From the NCBI GenBank assembly GCA_032158295.1, contig CM063245.1, positions 4,574,700 through 4,638,699 of the forward strand: 64,000 nucleotides of DNA, written 5' to 3'. Under the pieces are notes generated by a model. That model did no database searches. It worked only from the letters and a program-made list of their open reading frames with translations, and was not told where the DNA came from. The translations under genes and the position numbers were made by a program. Numbering within the stretch: the first letter of the stretch is position 1; the number at the start of each line of letters is the position of its first letter. Shown here piece after piece: positions 59,501 to 64,000 of this stretch. The stretch is from Pycnopodia helianthoides. Lineage: Eukaryota; Echinodermata; Asteroidea; Forcipulatida; Asteriidae.

Positions 59501-61901
59501 ACTGAAAGTCATCAGTGTTCTCCCGTCTCCTCGAGAAGACGCTGTCAGTGAACCTTGAGCTTGTTTTGATGGACATGTCTTTCTTGGCGTATGTGTTTTC
59601 GGTGGATGTTTGCCTTCTTCGTCGAGGTCTGTTTCTTTGCTTAGAGAGAAAGTTCATCCTTAGTAATGTCGGCACAGTTTCTTTAAAGGGTCAATTCTGA
59701 CCCGGAAGTTTTTACAGTGTACAGACATGACTGAAGGTACCATGTTTGTATATTTCAGTCACCAACGGAAATGATTAGGTATATTCATTATGCAGTCGTA
59801 ATAATAATAATGCGATTTTTATCTTTGATTTGAATCAGATGATTCTATTATTACATATGATATTGTACACATCAACAACTATGCATACTTAGTTTTATGA
59901 AATCAAAACACTACTGCATAAAGTTATTCCCCTTTTAAGGTACAAATACTTCCATAAACGGGATGTTCTGCATACTTCCTGTCGTTCTGTGGTAGTTTAT
60001 ATTATTTATATTCTACGTCTTTAAAGGTATTGTACACTTTTGGTAACAGCTCAAAATCAGTGTCCACATTTTGTGTGATTAAACATATGCATGAACAAAC
60101 AAACCTGTGAAAGTTTGAGCTCAATTGGTCATCGAGGTCACGAGAAAATAGTGAAAAGAGATCTTATGTTTTTCTGGGTTTTTTTTCAAATTATCGCGCG
60201 CGATAATTACTTTTGTTTTACTCATTTCTCAGAAACGATACATTTTAGGCAGAAATATTTTAGGGAACCCTTTCTACCGTTACTTACTTTAAATCATGTA
60301 AGTTATGTGTGAATCTGTGAACATTTTGTTTTTCAATCTTACCAATAGTGTACAGGGCCTTTAAAGGTATTATACAGGATTGGTAGAGCTGATAAAATAG
60401 TCCCATACAGTGTTCATGTTTTGTGTGATTCAACATATGCATGAACAAACAAACCTGTGAAAGTTTGAGCTCAATTGGTCATCGAGGTCACAGGAAAATA
60501 GTGAAAATAGACCTGTGTGTTTTCTGTTTTTTCAAACATCGCGTTTTTATCACGCGTGATAAAAACTTGTTTTACTCATTTCTCAGAAACGATAACATTT
60601 TAGGCAGAAATATTCTAAGGTACCCTTTCTACCATTGCTTACTTTAAATCATCTAAGTTATGTGTGAATCTGTGAACATTTGTGTTTTTCGATCTTACCA
60701 ATAGTGTACAGGGCCTTTAAAGTCTATAATATGCATCAAGGAGATTATTAGAGCATAGAGCAAGGGGAGCTTAGAGCTTCTCAAGAAAGCCATTAATCGT
60801 TTTTGTCTCAGGGTCGTAACAATGTGAAGACTTTATAATTGGTTATAAAATAAATGAAGTTGATAAGCTGCGACGATTGACATTCTGATATAGATTTAGA
60901 ATGCAGGATGGGTTGTCATTATCATCGAAGATTCAGATGAATGGTTTCAATTTGAAAGCTCTTCGAATTTAAAGTTCATACCAGTAATCCCACAGAGAAA
61001 TATTTCCGGGTGAACGACTGAAAGAGTTGATACCGCGGTCTTCGAAGATCCCGCTTGCCAGCATTGCTTTCTGTGAAAACCTAAATAGATGTGACACAGA
61101 ATTCTTGACAAAACTGAAGCTACTTTTCCTTGTTAAAGGCAGTGGATACTTTTGGAAAAATTACTCAAGAAATACATTACCATAAACACTTACTTTGTAA
61201 AGGAGCACCTGAGAGATAGTATAAAACATTGTGAGAAACGACTCCCTCTGAAGTAATGTAGTTTTTGAGAAAGAGCTAATTTCTCACTAAAATATTTGAA
61301 TCTGAGAAAGGCTTCAGGCATCTGAAAGCACACAATTATGTAATAAGGGTGTTTCTTCTTTAATTATTTGTTTGCCAATTGAGCCCAAATTTTCACAGGT
61401 TTGTTATTTTATGCATATTAATTGGGATACATCAATTAAGTGAGGATACTAGTCTTTGACAATTACCAAAGGTATACTCTCCCTTAAAGCACTGAATATT
61501 GCTTAACAATTTTCGCTGAGCAAAAATGAGCAGGCTACTAGTCACAGGTGGTACGTGTGAGATGGTATTTTGGCCGGTAGCCTTATTCTGGTAAGCATAT
61601 TTTTGTCGTGGTGAGCTACTTAGTATGCGTAAGCAGCTCTATGAAATTGGGGCTGGTTGAAGACTTCCTCTGTGGCCTCAAAAATGTTGCTAAAAAAACC
61701 GATTCGAACCATTGAGTGTTTAACTTTATGTTTCCATAGTGACACAGGAGACGAAGATGATCCTGAATAACTCTATGTCCAACATCCACATAGAGTGTGA
61801 CTCGACCATCACCAGCGAGTTCCGAATCGGCCTGGTGTCTGTCAGAGGGTCAATGCACAGTGAATCAACCGAGGTCCGTCCACTCCTACCGGGAAGCAAA
61901 T
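26517..61901 (+). CDS. Secreted or membrane fibronectin type III repeat protein (5' part, at least 6 exons)
   Basis: Exons 26517-26586, 53867-54139, 55403-55684, 58185-58448, 59119-59238 and 61740-61901 have GT-AG borders. Every junction is phase 1, the usual phase for FN3 modules. Together they give a signal peptide plus four FN3-like domains (about 323 residues), with the chain still open at the last donor. Each domain shows the FN3 core pattern of a Trp in strand B (SWEPP, AWDPP, DWTVP, SWTQP) and a Tyr in strand C (GYNLAYSG, GYLLTYSG, YRLIYSAD, GYVILYSP). Domains 1 and 2 are close relatives (both VLVQF...INP..FS.G.YS), so they probably arose by exon duplication. Exons are clearly GC-richer than the flanking introns. 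Transmembrane, kinase or phosphatase parts would lie beyond the right edge. FN3 arrays mediate extracellular binding; tenascin-like or receptor-type assignment is open. Confidence 0.8.
27088..27470. mobile_element. MITE family F (TTAA-bounded), copy 1
   Basis: TTAA at both ends. Termini TTAAAGGAACATTACAGAAT and its inverse (ATTCTGTAATATTCCTTTAA). It is about 90% identical by eye to 42199-42590 over the full length. Confidence 0.85.
27475..29610. other. Intron 1 of the FN3 gene, nothing recognised
   Basis: An A run occurs at 27680-27694. Open frames of 60-96 codons on either strand show no domain. Confidence 0.45.
29620..29739. mobile_element. MITE family H (GCTTACCGCGG), 120 bp
   Basis: The ends share GGGCCCAATTT with family A, followed by GGCTCTGCTTACCGCGG. 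The right end is the inverse (CCGCGGTAAGCAGAGCC). The loop is about 50 bp. A half copy occurs at 15224-15260. Confidence 0.75.
29745..31770. other. Intron sequence with one family A fragment
   Basis: A family A fragment lies at about 30560-30685 (AGCTAAGCACAGCAAAC and GTGACTGGTGTGTCTTGCTC). Overlapping frames of 60-137 codons at 29.7-31.6 kb show no domain. Confidence 0.45.
31778..32142. mobile_element. MITE family E copy
   Basis: Interior blocks ATGAAATAACAAACCTGTGA and TTTGGGCTTAATCCGTTGTG match the other family E copies. The terminal repeats are partly eroded. Confidence 0.65.
32975..33185. mobile_element. MITE family D fragment, inverted
   Basis: Reads the family D right half in reverse: GGTAAATGTCAAAGACTAGC, CACTTGGTGTATCCCAACAT, then TTGGCTCAATTGGTCATCGA. 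Confidence 0.6.
33210..33585. mobile_element. MITE family E copy
   Basis: Shares AACAAACCTGTGAAAATTTG, then GTTGTGTGAGTCAGGAG, and the right-end block ACTAAAATTAAACAATAATG with the other copies. Confidence 0.6.
33525..34262. repeat. Tandem duplication of about 375-380 bp
   Basis: The sequence from AGACTAAAATTAAACA (33539 and 33929) through AGCAATATGACAGACATTGA and CCCAGCAGTGCACTTTGCTG to GCTAATTGCCGT occurs twice in direct order. Copy 2 has small indels. It includes the right end of the family E element. Confidence 0.75.
34440..34680. mobile_element. MITE family B
   Basis: Contains a perfect GGGTCAGTATGACCC (34497-34511) and ends TGACCCGGGAGTTTTTAGAG. Confidence 0.72.
35312..35504. mobile_element. 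MITE family A, full copy
   Basis: Best preserved copy: GGGCCCAATTTCATAGAGCT then GCTTAAGCAC at the left, and its exact reverse form at the right (TTAAGCAGCTCTATGAAATT). Confidence 0.85.
35522..35748. mobile_element. MITE family B
   Basis: Directly follows a family A copy. Contains a perfect GGGTCAGTGTGACCC (35582-35596). Confidence 0.75.
35755..35895. repeat. Short tandem array, (A)CGGAAAAGCA unit, about 33 bp
   Basis: GACGGTAAAGCA, AACGGAAAAGC, GACCGAAAAGCA, GACGGAAAAGCA and GACGGAAAAGCA recur about every 25-40 bases. Confidence 0.55.
36000..36300. repeat. Two-copy tandem repeat, 180 bp period
   Basis: TTGCCGGAGGC, CTGATTCATCG and TTGGGGGAAA recur in order at both 36000-36117 and 36180-36297. 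Confidence 0.65.
36300..37370. other. Intron sequence, nothing recognised
   Basis: Overlapping short frames on both strands (36.2-36.7 kb) carry no domain. Confidence 0.4.
37375..37592. mobile_element. MITE family B
   Basis: Contains a perfect GGGTCACGCTGACCC (37511-37525). The right end is diverged (TCACTTTTCAGAGTGTG). Confidence 0.65.
38075..38205. mobile_element. MITE family C copy
   Basis: GGCGGCTACGGCTATACGGC at the left and its reverse (GCAACAGCTGTAGCCGTAGC) at the right. The interior CGCGTCATCATGCGTTGAAG matches the copy at 49.3 kb in reverse. Confidence 0.7.
38850..39115. repeat. Degenerate tandem array
   Basis: GCGCATTATT, TTAGGCAAATAATCTGTATC and AATGGATAGAC-like blocks recur at uneven spacing (about 60-150 bp). 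Confidence 0.55.
39540..40030. repeat. Degenerate tandem array, about 140-156 bp period, four units
   Basis: The AAATAAA block recurs near 39545, 39684, 39840 and 39993, each time followed by a GAAGATTA or GATTAGAG-like segment and a CTTGGCA or GTTGGCA segment. Confidence 0.6.
40300..40495. mobile_element. MITE family A copy
   Basis: The left end is eroded (ATATAAAGCTGCTCAAGCAC); the right end is intact (AGGCAGCTCTATGAAATTAG). Confidence 0.75.
40500..42195. other. Intron sequence with a tRNA-like remnant
   Basis: Apart from the tRNA-like segment at 41814-41880, no gene or named repeat was recognised. Confidence 0.4.
41814..41880 (-). pseudogene. tRNA-derived sequence (SINE head or tRNA pseudogene)
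   Basis: The minus strand shows an A-box-like TTAACTCAGTTTGTAGAGCG, a hairpin with CCGG stems around a CGT-containing loop, and a B-box-like GGTTCAAAACC. The acceptor stem does not close, so it is not a working tRNA. Resemblance to tRNA-Thr(CGT) is tentative. Confidence 0.55.
42199..42590. mobile_element. MITE family F, copy 2
   Basis: Full-length partner of 27088-27470, TTAA at both ends, termini TTAAAGGAACATTACAGAAT and inverse. Confidence 0.85.
43255..43760. repeat. 68-bp satellite, about 7-8 copies
   Basis: GAAACTTTGCA starts at 43271, 43333, 43401, 43469, 43537, 43605, 43672 and 43740, so the period is 68. Units alternate in small features (GATTAGG or GAGTAGG; TACAATC or TGCAATC), suggesting a two-unit higher-order pattern. 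Frames on the minus strand are by-products. Confidence 0.9.
43779..43924. repeat. Foldback with two histone-like 3' stem-loops
   Basis: The arms 43779-43803 and 43900-43924 are inverted. Reading outward, each contains a TTCTTTTCAGA core (minus strand 43798-43783; plus strand 43905-43920, then ACCACA). The canonical metazoan histone mRNA element is GGCTCTTTTCAGAGCC followed by ACC. An inner perfect 12-bp inverted repeat lies at 43824-43835 and 43860-43871. Confidence 0.6.
44000..45170. other. Intron sequence, pyrimidine-rich frames, nothing firm
   Basis: Plus-strand frames at 44321-44644 (107 codons) and 44610-44861 are rich in Leu, Phe, Ser and Cys because the DNA is T/C-rich. No domain was recognised. 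It may be an old transposon fragment. Confidence 0.4.
45232..45565. mobile_element. Foldback element with a GATCGATGCAAAAGACC satellite core
   Basis: The ends are inverted (GGAACGCCAAAGAGGCA at 45235-45251; TGCCTCTATGGCGTTCC at 45547-45563). The core is about ten imperfect direct units of CGATCGATGCAAAAGAC, with two inverted units and an A run (45335-45349) at the left. Confidence 0.8.
46350..46780. repeat. Three-copy repeat of about 115 bp, interrupted by a hairpin
   Basis: GGGATGGGCTGATGAGC, GTTCAGGATG, AGTGGTGC and GATGGGAAC recur in order from about 46360, 46594 and 46718. Copies 1 and 2 are separated by the hairpin at 46480-46593. Confidence 0.7.
46480..46593. repeat. Long hairpin, arms about 50 nt, loop about 13 nt
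   Basis: The left arm runs from ATTTATTTTCTGCAGCAC through GGAGTCAATAGTTAA; the right arm is its inverse with about five or six mismatches (TTAACTAGTGACTCC ... GTGCTGCAGAAA). The loop is TGGAAGAACAGCC. Confidence 0.8.
46800..49240. other. Intron sequence, little recognised
   Basis: A weak family C/G-like fragment lies at 47265-47370 (GGCTATGGCTGG, GGAGCCGAAGCCG). A C run lies at 47580-47596. Frames elsewhere, including 131 codons on the minus strand at 47927-48322, have no domain. Confidence 0.4.
49242..49395. mobile_element. MITE family C copy, inverted
   Basis: GCGGCTGTGGCTACGGCTAT at the left; TACTTCAAAGCATGATGACG in the interior is the reverse of the block at 38.1 kb; a GCCGCAGACGTATCCGTAAC segment lies at the right. 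Confidence 0.7.
50143..50846. mobile_element. Large composite family D element (704 bp)
   Basis: TTAA at both ends (TTAAAGGGAGGGTTGGTAAT and the reverse-like AGTGTCAAGTGCCTTTAA). The left end reads in the forward and the right part in the reverse family D orientation (CACTTGGTGTATCCCATC, TTGGACTCAATTGGTCATCG, CTCTTTCTCAAAAACTACAT). A local hairpin lies at 50282-50316 (CAATCTGAGAAAC and GTTTCTCAGATTG). Confidence 0.65.
50850..53520. other. Intron sequence, nothing recognised
   Basis: A C run lies at 51599-51611. No exon-like frame or named repeat was seen. Confidence 0.4.
53527..53757. mobile_element. MITE family B, best terminal repeats
   Basis: Left end CACTCTACAAACTCCCGGGT; right end is its inverse (CCGGAAGTTTGTAGAGTG). 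Flanked on both sides by TA, compatible with a TA target. It ends 110 bp before FN3 exon 2. Its central palindrome is imperfect (GGGTCAGTGTGACTC). Confidence 0.8.
53867..54139 (+). CDS. FN3 gene exon 2: FN3 domain 1
   Basis: 91 codons, phase 1-1. Reads PPTQVLVQF...FVVSWEPPDHPVMGYNLAYSGG...INPRQFSMGLYS...ETFTIL, a complete but short FN3 module. Acceptor CCCCAG and donor GTAAGT are both strong. Confidence 0.85.
54140..55402. other. FN3 intron 2 with a SINE-like segment
   Basis: Bases about 54790-55030 contain AAAACCCACGCAATCAGGCA, a B-box complement (GGGATTCGAACCGGGAT), and a GAGGTGAAAGGCGGGGAAG stretch. This combination is familiar from tRNA-related repeats of marine invertebrates. The rest holds C-rich low complexity. 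Confidence 0.45.
55403..55684 (+). CDS. FN3 gene exon 3: FN3 domain 2
   Basis: 94 codons, phase 1-1. Reads PPTNVLVQF...FTVAWDPPEEPVDGYLLTYSGG...INPKGFSIGMYSYTAGGSY. It is clearly homologous to exon 2. The overlapping frame (55470-55664) is a shadow. Confidence 0.87.
56657..56852. mobile_element. MITE family B
   Basis: Contains AGGTCAAAGTGACCT (56711-56725), an exact match to the textbook oestrogen response element. Ends ATTCTGACCCGATAGTTTAT. Confidence 0.72.
56863..57194. mobile_element. MITE family G copy carrying a nested foldback element
   Basis: Outer ends GGCCCTTTTCGAA and TTCGAAAAGGGCC belong to family G. Immediately inside the left end, 56874-57046 is a separate element with inverted ends (CACCGATCCATTAGGCCACG and CGTGGCCTACTGGATCGGTG), bordered by TA on each side. 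The family G body then resumes (TTCACGGCTTCGGCTCC). Confidence 0.75.
57195..57510 (-). mobile_element. tRNA-Leu-derived SINE
   Basis: The minus-strand head (about 57508-57421) looks like tRNA-Leu(CAA): ATGGCAGAGCGGTTTAGTGC (A box), GACTCAAGTTC (anticodon arm), then GGGTTCAAATCCC (B box). Downstream lie GCTTCTCTTCACCCAGGAGT and a tail with GCGCCATGAGCGTC, both typical of deuterostome SINE bodies. Confidence 0.75.
58185..58448 (+). CDS. FN3 gene exon 4: FN3 domain 3
   Basis: 88 codons, phase 1-1. Reads PPKPSGTRKLVVPDSVQLDW...FYRLIYSADGK...TTSYLIEGLTGQFYTNLYTI, a more canonical FN3 module with the usual Ile-x-Gly-Leu turn before strand F. The frame is open for 32 codons before the acceptor, starting at an ATG at 58088 with a hydrophobic stretch (see findings). 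Confidence 0.87.
59119..59238 (+). CDS. FN3 gene exon 5: first half of FN3 domain 4
   Basis: 40 codons, phase 1-1. Reads PLPPEDIFLQ...AFTLSWTQPNDTIDGYVILYSPDE, strands A to C of an FN3 fold. The donor (GTATAA) is weak. Unlike the previous domains, this one is split by an intron, which is common for FN3 modules. Confidence 0.75.
59690..59722. mobile_element. MITE family B end fragment
   Basis: GGGTCAATTCTGACCCGGAA then GTTTTTACAGTGTA is the right terminus only. Confidence 0.6.
60021..60364. mobile_element. MITE family E copy, left of a tandem pair
   Basis: TTAA at both ends. Contains CTGTGAAAGTTTGAGCTCAA and a perfect 18-bp palindrome, ATTATCGCGCGCGATAAT (60190-60207). Confidence 0.75.
60361..60720. 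mobile_element. MITE family E copy, right of a tandem pair
   Basis: Shares its first TTAA with the previous copy. It contains a 24-bp perfect palindrome at 60543-60566 (core TTATCACGCGTGATAA), at the same relative place as in its neighbour but with a different sequence. Confidence 0.75.
61133..61488. mobile_element. MITE family D, full copy
   Basis: TTAAAGGCAGTGGATACTTT at the left, reverse form with TTAA at the right. It abuts a family A remnant. Confidence 0.8.
61489..61654. mobile_element. MITE family A, right part
   Basis: Starts inside the left terminal repeat (GCACTGAATATTGCTTAACA) and runs to GCAGCTCTATGAAATTGG. The missing left end lies beyond the family D insertion and is gone. Confidence 0.7.
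61740..61901 (+). CDS. FN3 gene exon 6: second half of FN3 domain 4
   Basis: 54 codons, phase 1-1. Reads VTQETKMILNN...IHIECDSTITSEFRIGLVSVRGSMHSESTEVRPLLPGSK, fitting strands C' to G. Acceptor CCATAG and donor GTAAGT. No following phase-1 exon was recognised before the window ends. Confidence 0.72.
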
Positions 61902-61929
61902 GTAAGTTACACATTGTGCACTCTTGTTA

Positions 61930-62205
61930 TTAAAACAGAATTGACCCGGATTCGGGATTCCGGATTCTTTGTCAGGCTGACCCAGAAAATGGTTGAAAAC
62001 GGGATACTAACTCAGATTCTTGGTCAGACTGACCCGGAAACTTTTTAAGGTGACGGGATTCTAAATCGGATTCTGCGTCATTTTGACTCATTACTGGGTA
62101 ATTTGTCACAGATTGCGGGTCATACTGATCCAAAATGGGTCAGGTCCCACGGGACCAAGATGTGTATAGCGTGGGTACCATCAAAATGACCCGAACGACG
62201 TCAGT
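61930..62205. mobile_element. MITE family B, long copy
   Basis: Begins 29 bp after FN3 exon 6. Contains GGTCAGACTGACC (62022-62034) and an internal partial duplication of the half-site blocks. Confidence 0.65.
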
Positions 62206-62209
62206 TTGA

Positions 62210-64000
62210 ATCCCATTGGGCTCAACTAAAAAAAAAGTTCCTGTTGAGGGGAAGTGACCATTAGTGGACTGTTAATTCGATGAGATGACCCTTCGGCTAA
62301 TAGTTTGGGATTTGTCATACCCTGAACTAAAGCTGTTAATGGTGTCATCGAGAAGAAAAAAAAATTGTTTCGGTTTATAATCTGTGTGATGATGAAGGTC
62401 ATACCAGTATCAATCCTCCAGAGAAACATCTCAACTCAAATTGAAATTCTGTCAAAGTTAAGGAAATGGCATTTGAAGACCACAGAAATCAACATTGCCT
62501 ATCCCTATTTCGATTGCCGCAATCAAGACAAACAGGACAAGAACAGGCGCAAAGTCCCTGACAAAGCACATGTCTGTTTTTACCCATTTGAAAATAAGCA
62601 CATTCCGGGCGTGAGTGAAATCCAAGGGAGAAACTAAAAATCGCGTGATATCGAAAAGGTGACCTTCTTTTTTCTCCTGTACGGAACTTTCACAGGATGG
62701 CTGTGTGGTTTGTACATGGAATGGATCCGTCCTTCCCAACACAAACTGATGAATCTGCCATCAGGTATGACTTGTTCCCTGTCGCCGCTGTATTGTGACG
62801 TCTTATTCTTGCTCAACATTAAATCATTGCCTGACTCATCTTATTAAAGACGAATTCTGCGTCATTGTGGAGCCAGGACCACGTCTTAGAACACCCGTAG
62901 GACCAATTCACTTCTCAACTGATTTATAAGTGAAGGGAAACTGTGTTGTAGTTGTCAAAATTAAAGAGGGTCTCCGAGATCAAGTTTTGTGATGCACTCA
63001 TTTTCCAATAGATAGATTCCTCATGAAGAGGGGGGGGGGGAATAACAAGTCGCCAAACTCACGTTAAAATGGTGTACCGATTTTTATTTGTCATCTTTTA
63101 GTTCAAAACAAAATGCGGATTTCCATATTGTACTGATAGCCCTCCAACCGGGATTTGAACAGTACAGTGACTTCAACAATTGCTCCAAGGCTGTTCGAAA
63201 GTATGACTTATCAGCAGGAAGGGTTGATTATATAACCATGTATTACATTGTCAATTGGCCCTGGTTCACCTTCCACTCCATGCTGGTATCTTCATTAAAG
63301 AGTTGGTGTCTGGTGCCTAATTTGACTGGGGCCGAGACAGATCCGGTTTTGAAACGGACGGCTACCGGTACCGTCTGTAGTGCACTAACCCCCACCCAAG
63401 GCCCCTATGCATTCAGGATCCCCAGGCTTTGTACCTGTCTTGTGTTCGGATGTAAAAACCGCTTGTTTTCGGATGTTTGGACATCCACCCTGAGGAATGA
63501 CGACTTGATGTCTGGGGGTGTAGAACGCATCCACAACAGGGTGTGTATTTTTTTTCTGGCTGGAGCGTCATGCTTTGTCATGTCTGCTGAATGCAACGCG
63601 ATCTTCTTGACTCACGCAGTTGTTTCCTTCACTTGTTTTTCTCCCGTCTGATCGAAGCATGGGTAGGAGACGTGGGAGAAGGGGGGTATGGGGTCATGGA
63701 CCCGGAACAAACCCTAGGATTTGGCTGGAAACTTCACATTTCCCATGAAATGTCAGGAGACCTTTGATGAATCTTAAAGAACTCGATGTGAACTTTGCGG
63801 GGAAGAACTTGGGTGGAAAATTGGGAAATGTGTACAGGTTTCTGCCTTTAACTACGCTTTAATGACTTAACGAGTAACAACCCTCGTACTTTCCAGTGAG
63901 CTGACCAACCATTTCAAACCATCACGGGTGGTGTATGGGGGCACAACCGTGCAAAGAACTATATTTGCACTCAGTGCGTAGATTCATTCACCACATTAAT
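62210..64000. other. Presumed FN3 gene intron, no exon recognised
   Basis: A 187-codon plus-strand frame (63088-63651) has an acceptor-like TTTTAG at 63096-63101, but no domain is recognised and its phase does not follow from exon 6. A 90-codon frame at 62365-62637 is likewise unsupported. A G run lies at 63031-63040. Confidence 0.4.

Noticed and set aside
62365..62637. 90-codon frame as FN3 exon 7
   Set aside because: No FN3 Trp/Tyr core and no acceptor in phase 1.

Overview
The window is animal nuclear DNA: AT-rich and intron-rich, with dense short inverted-repeat transposons and satellites and few exons. GT-AG introns, phase-1 FN3 exons, tRNA-derived SINEs and the repeat that opens with GGGCCCAATTTCATAGAGCT suggest an echinoderm, probably a sea star. 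The clade is inferred from the repeat style and was not tested. No bacterial, organellar or CRISPR-like features were seen.

Left part (about 1-9,240, minus strand). Eight phase-compatible coding exons (7531 down to 528) rebuild a 468-residue SAM-domain protein of the SAMD3-like family. A likely non-coding first exon and a TATA-less promoter (NRF1 and ETS motifs) lie near 9,040-9,140. The first coding intron holds, on the same strand, an almost complete transposase-derived C2H2 zinc-finger gene (6880-4447) with one reading-frame break. Its stop codon lies only about 20 bases before the next SAM exon, so it has no room for its own 3' end. This recalls plant En/Spm (CACTA) elements, in which the transposase reading frames sit in intron 1 of a second gene.

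Middle (about 9,240-26,300). No gene is recognised. The DNA holds a 136-138 bp satellite (9.7-10.9 kb), degenerate tandem arrays, a foldback element filled with a 19-bp satellite (21.0-21.26 kb), and many MITEs. The MITE families used here are: A (terminal GCTTAAGCAG), B (GGGTCA/TGACCC-rich), C (GGCTACGGCT), D, E and F (bounded by TTAA, piggyBac-like), G (CGGCTTCGGCTCC) and H (CTTACCGCGG).

Right part (about 26,500-64,000, plus strand). A secreted or membrane fibronectin-type-III protein gene begins at 26517 with a signal-peptide exon. After a 27.3-kb first intron come FN3 exons at 53867, 55403, 58185, 59119 and 61740, all joined in phase 1; the gene runs off the right edge. The giant intron holds most of the other repeats: a 68-bp satellite with a pair of outward-facing histone-like 3' stem-loops beside it, a second foldback element with a satellite core (45.2-45.6 kb), a long hairpin (46.5 kb), and tandem duplications. 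The two host genes show no sign of working together. The points most worth following are the transposase/SAM composite locus and the perfect oestrogen-response-like palindromes carried by family B.
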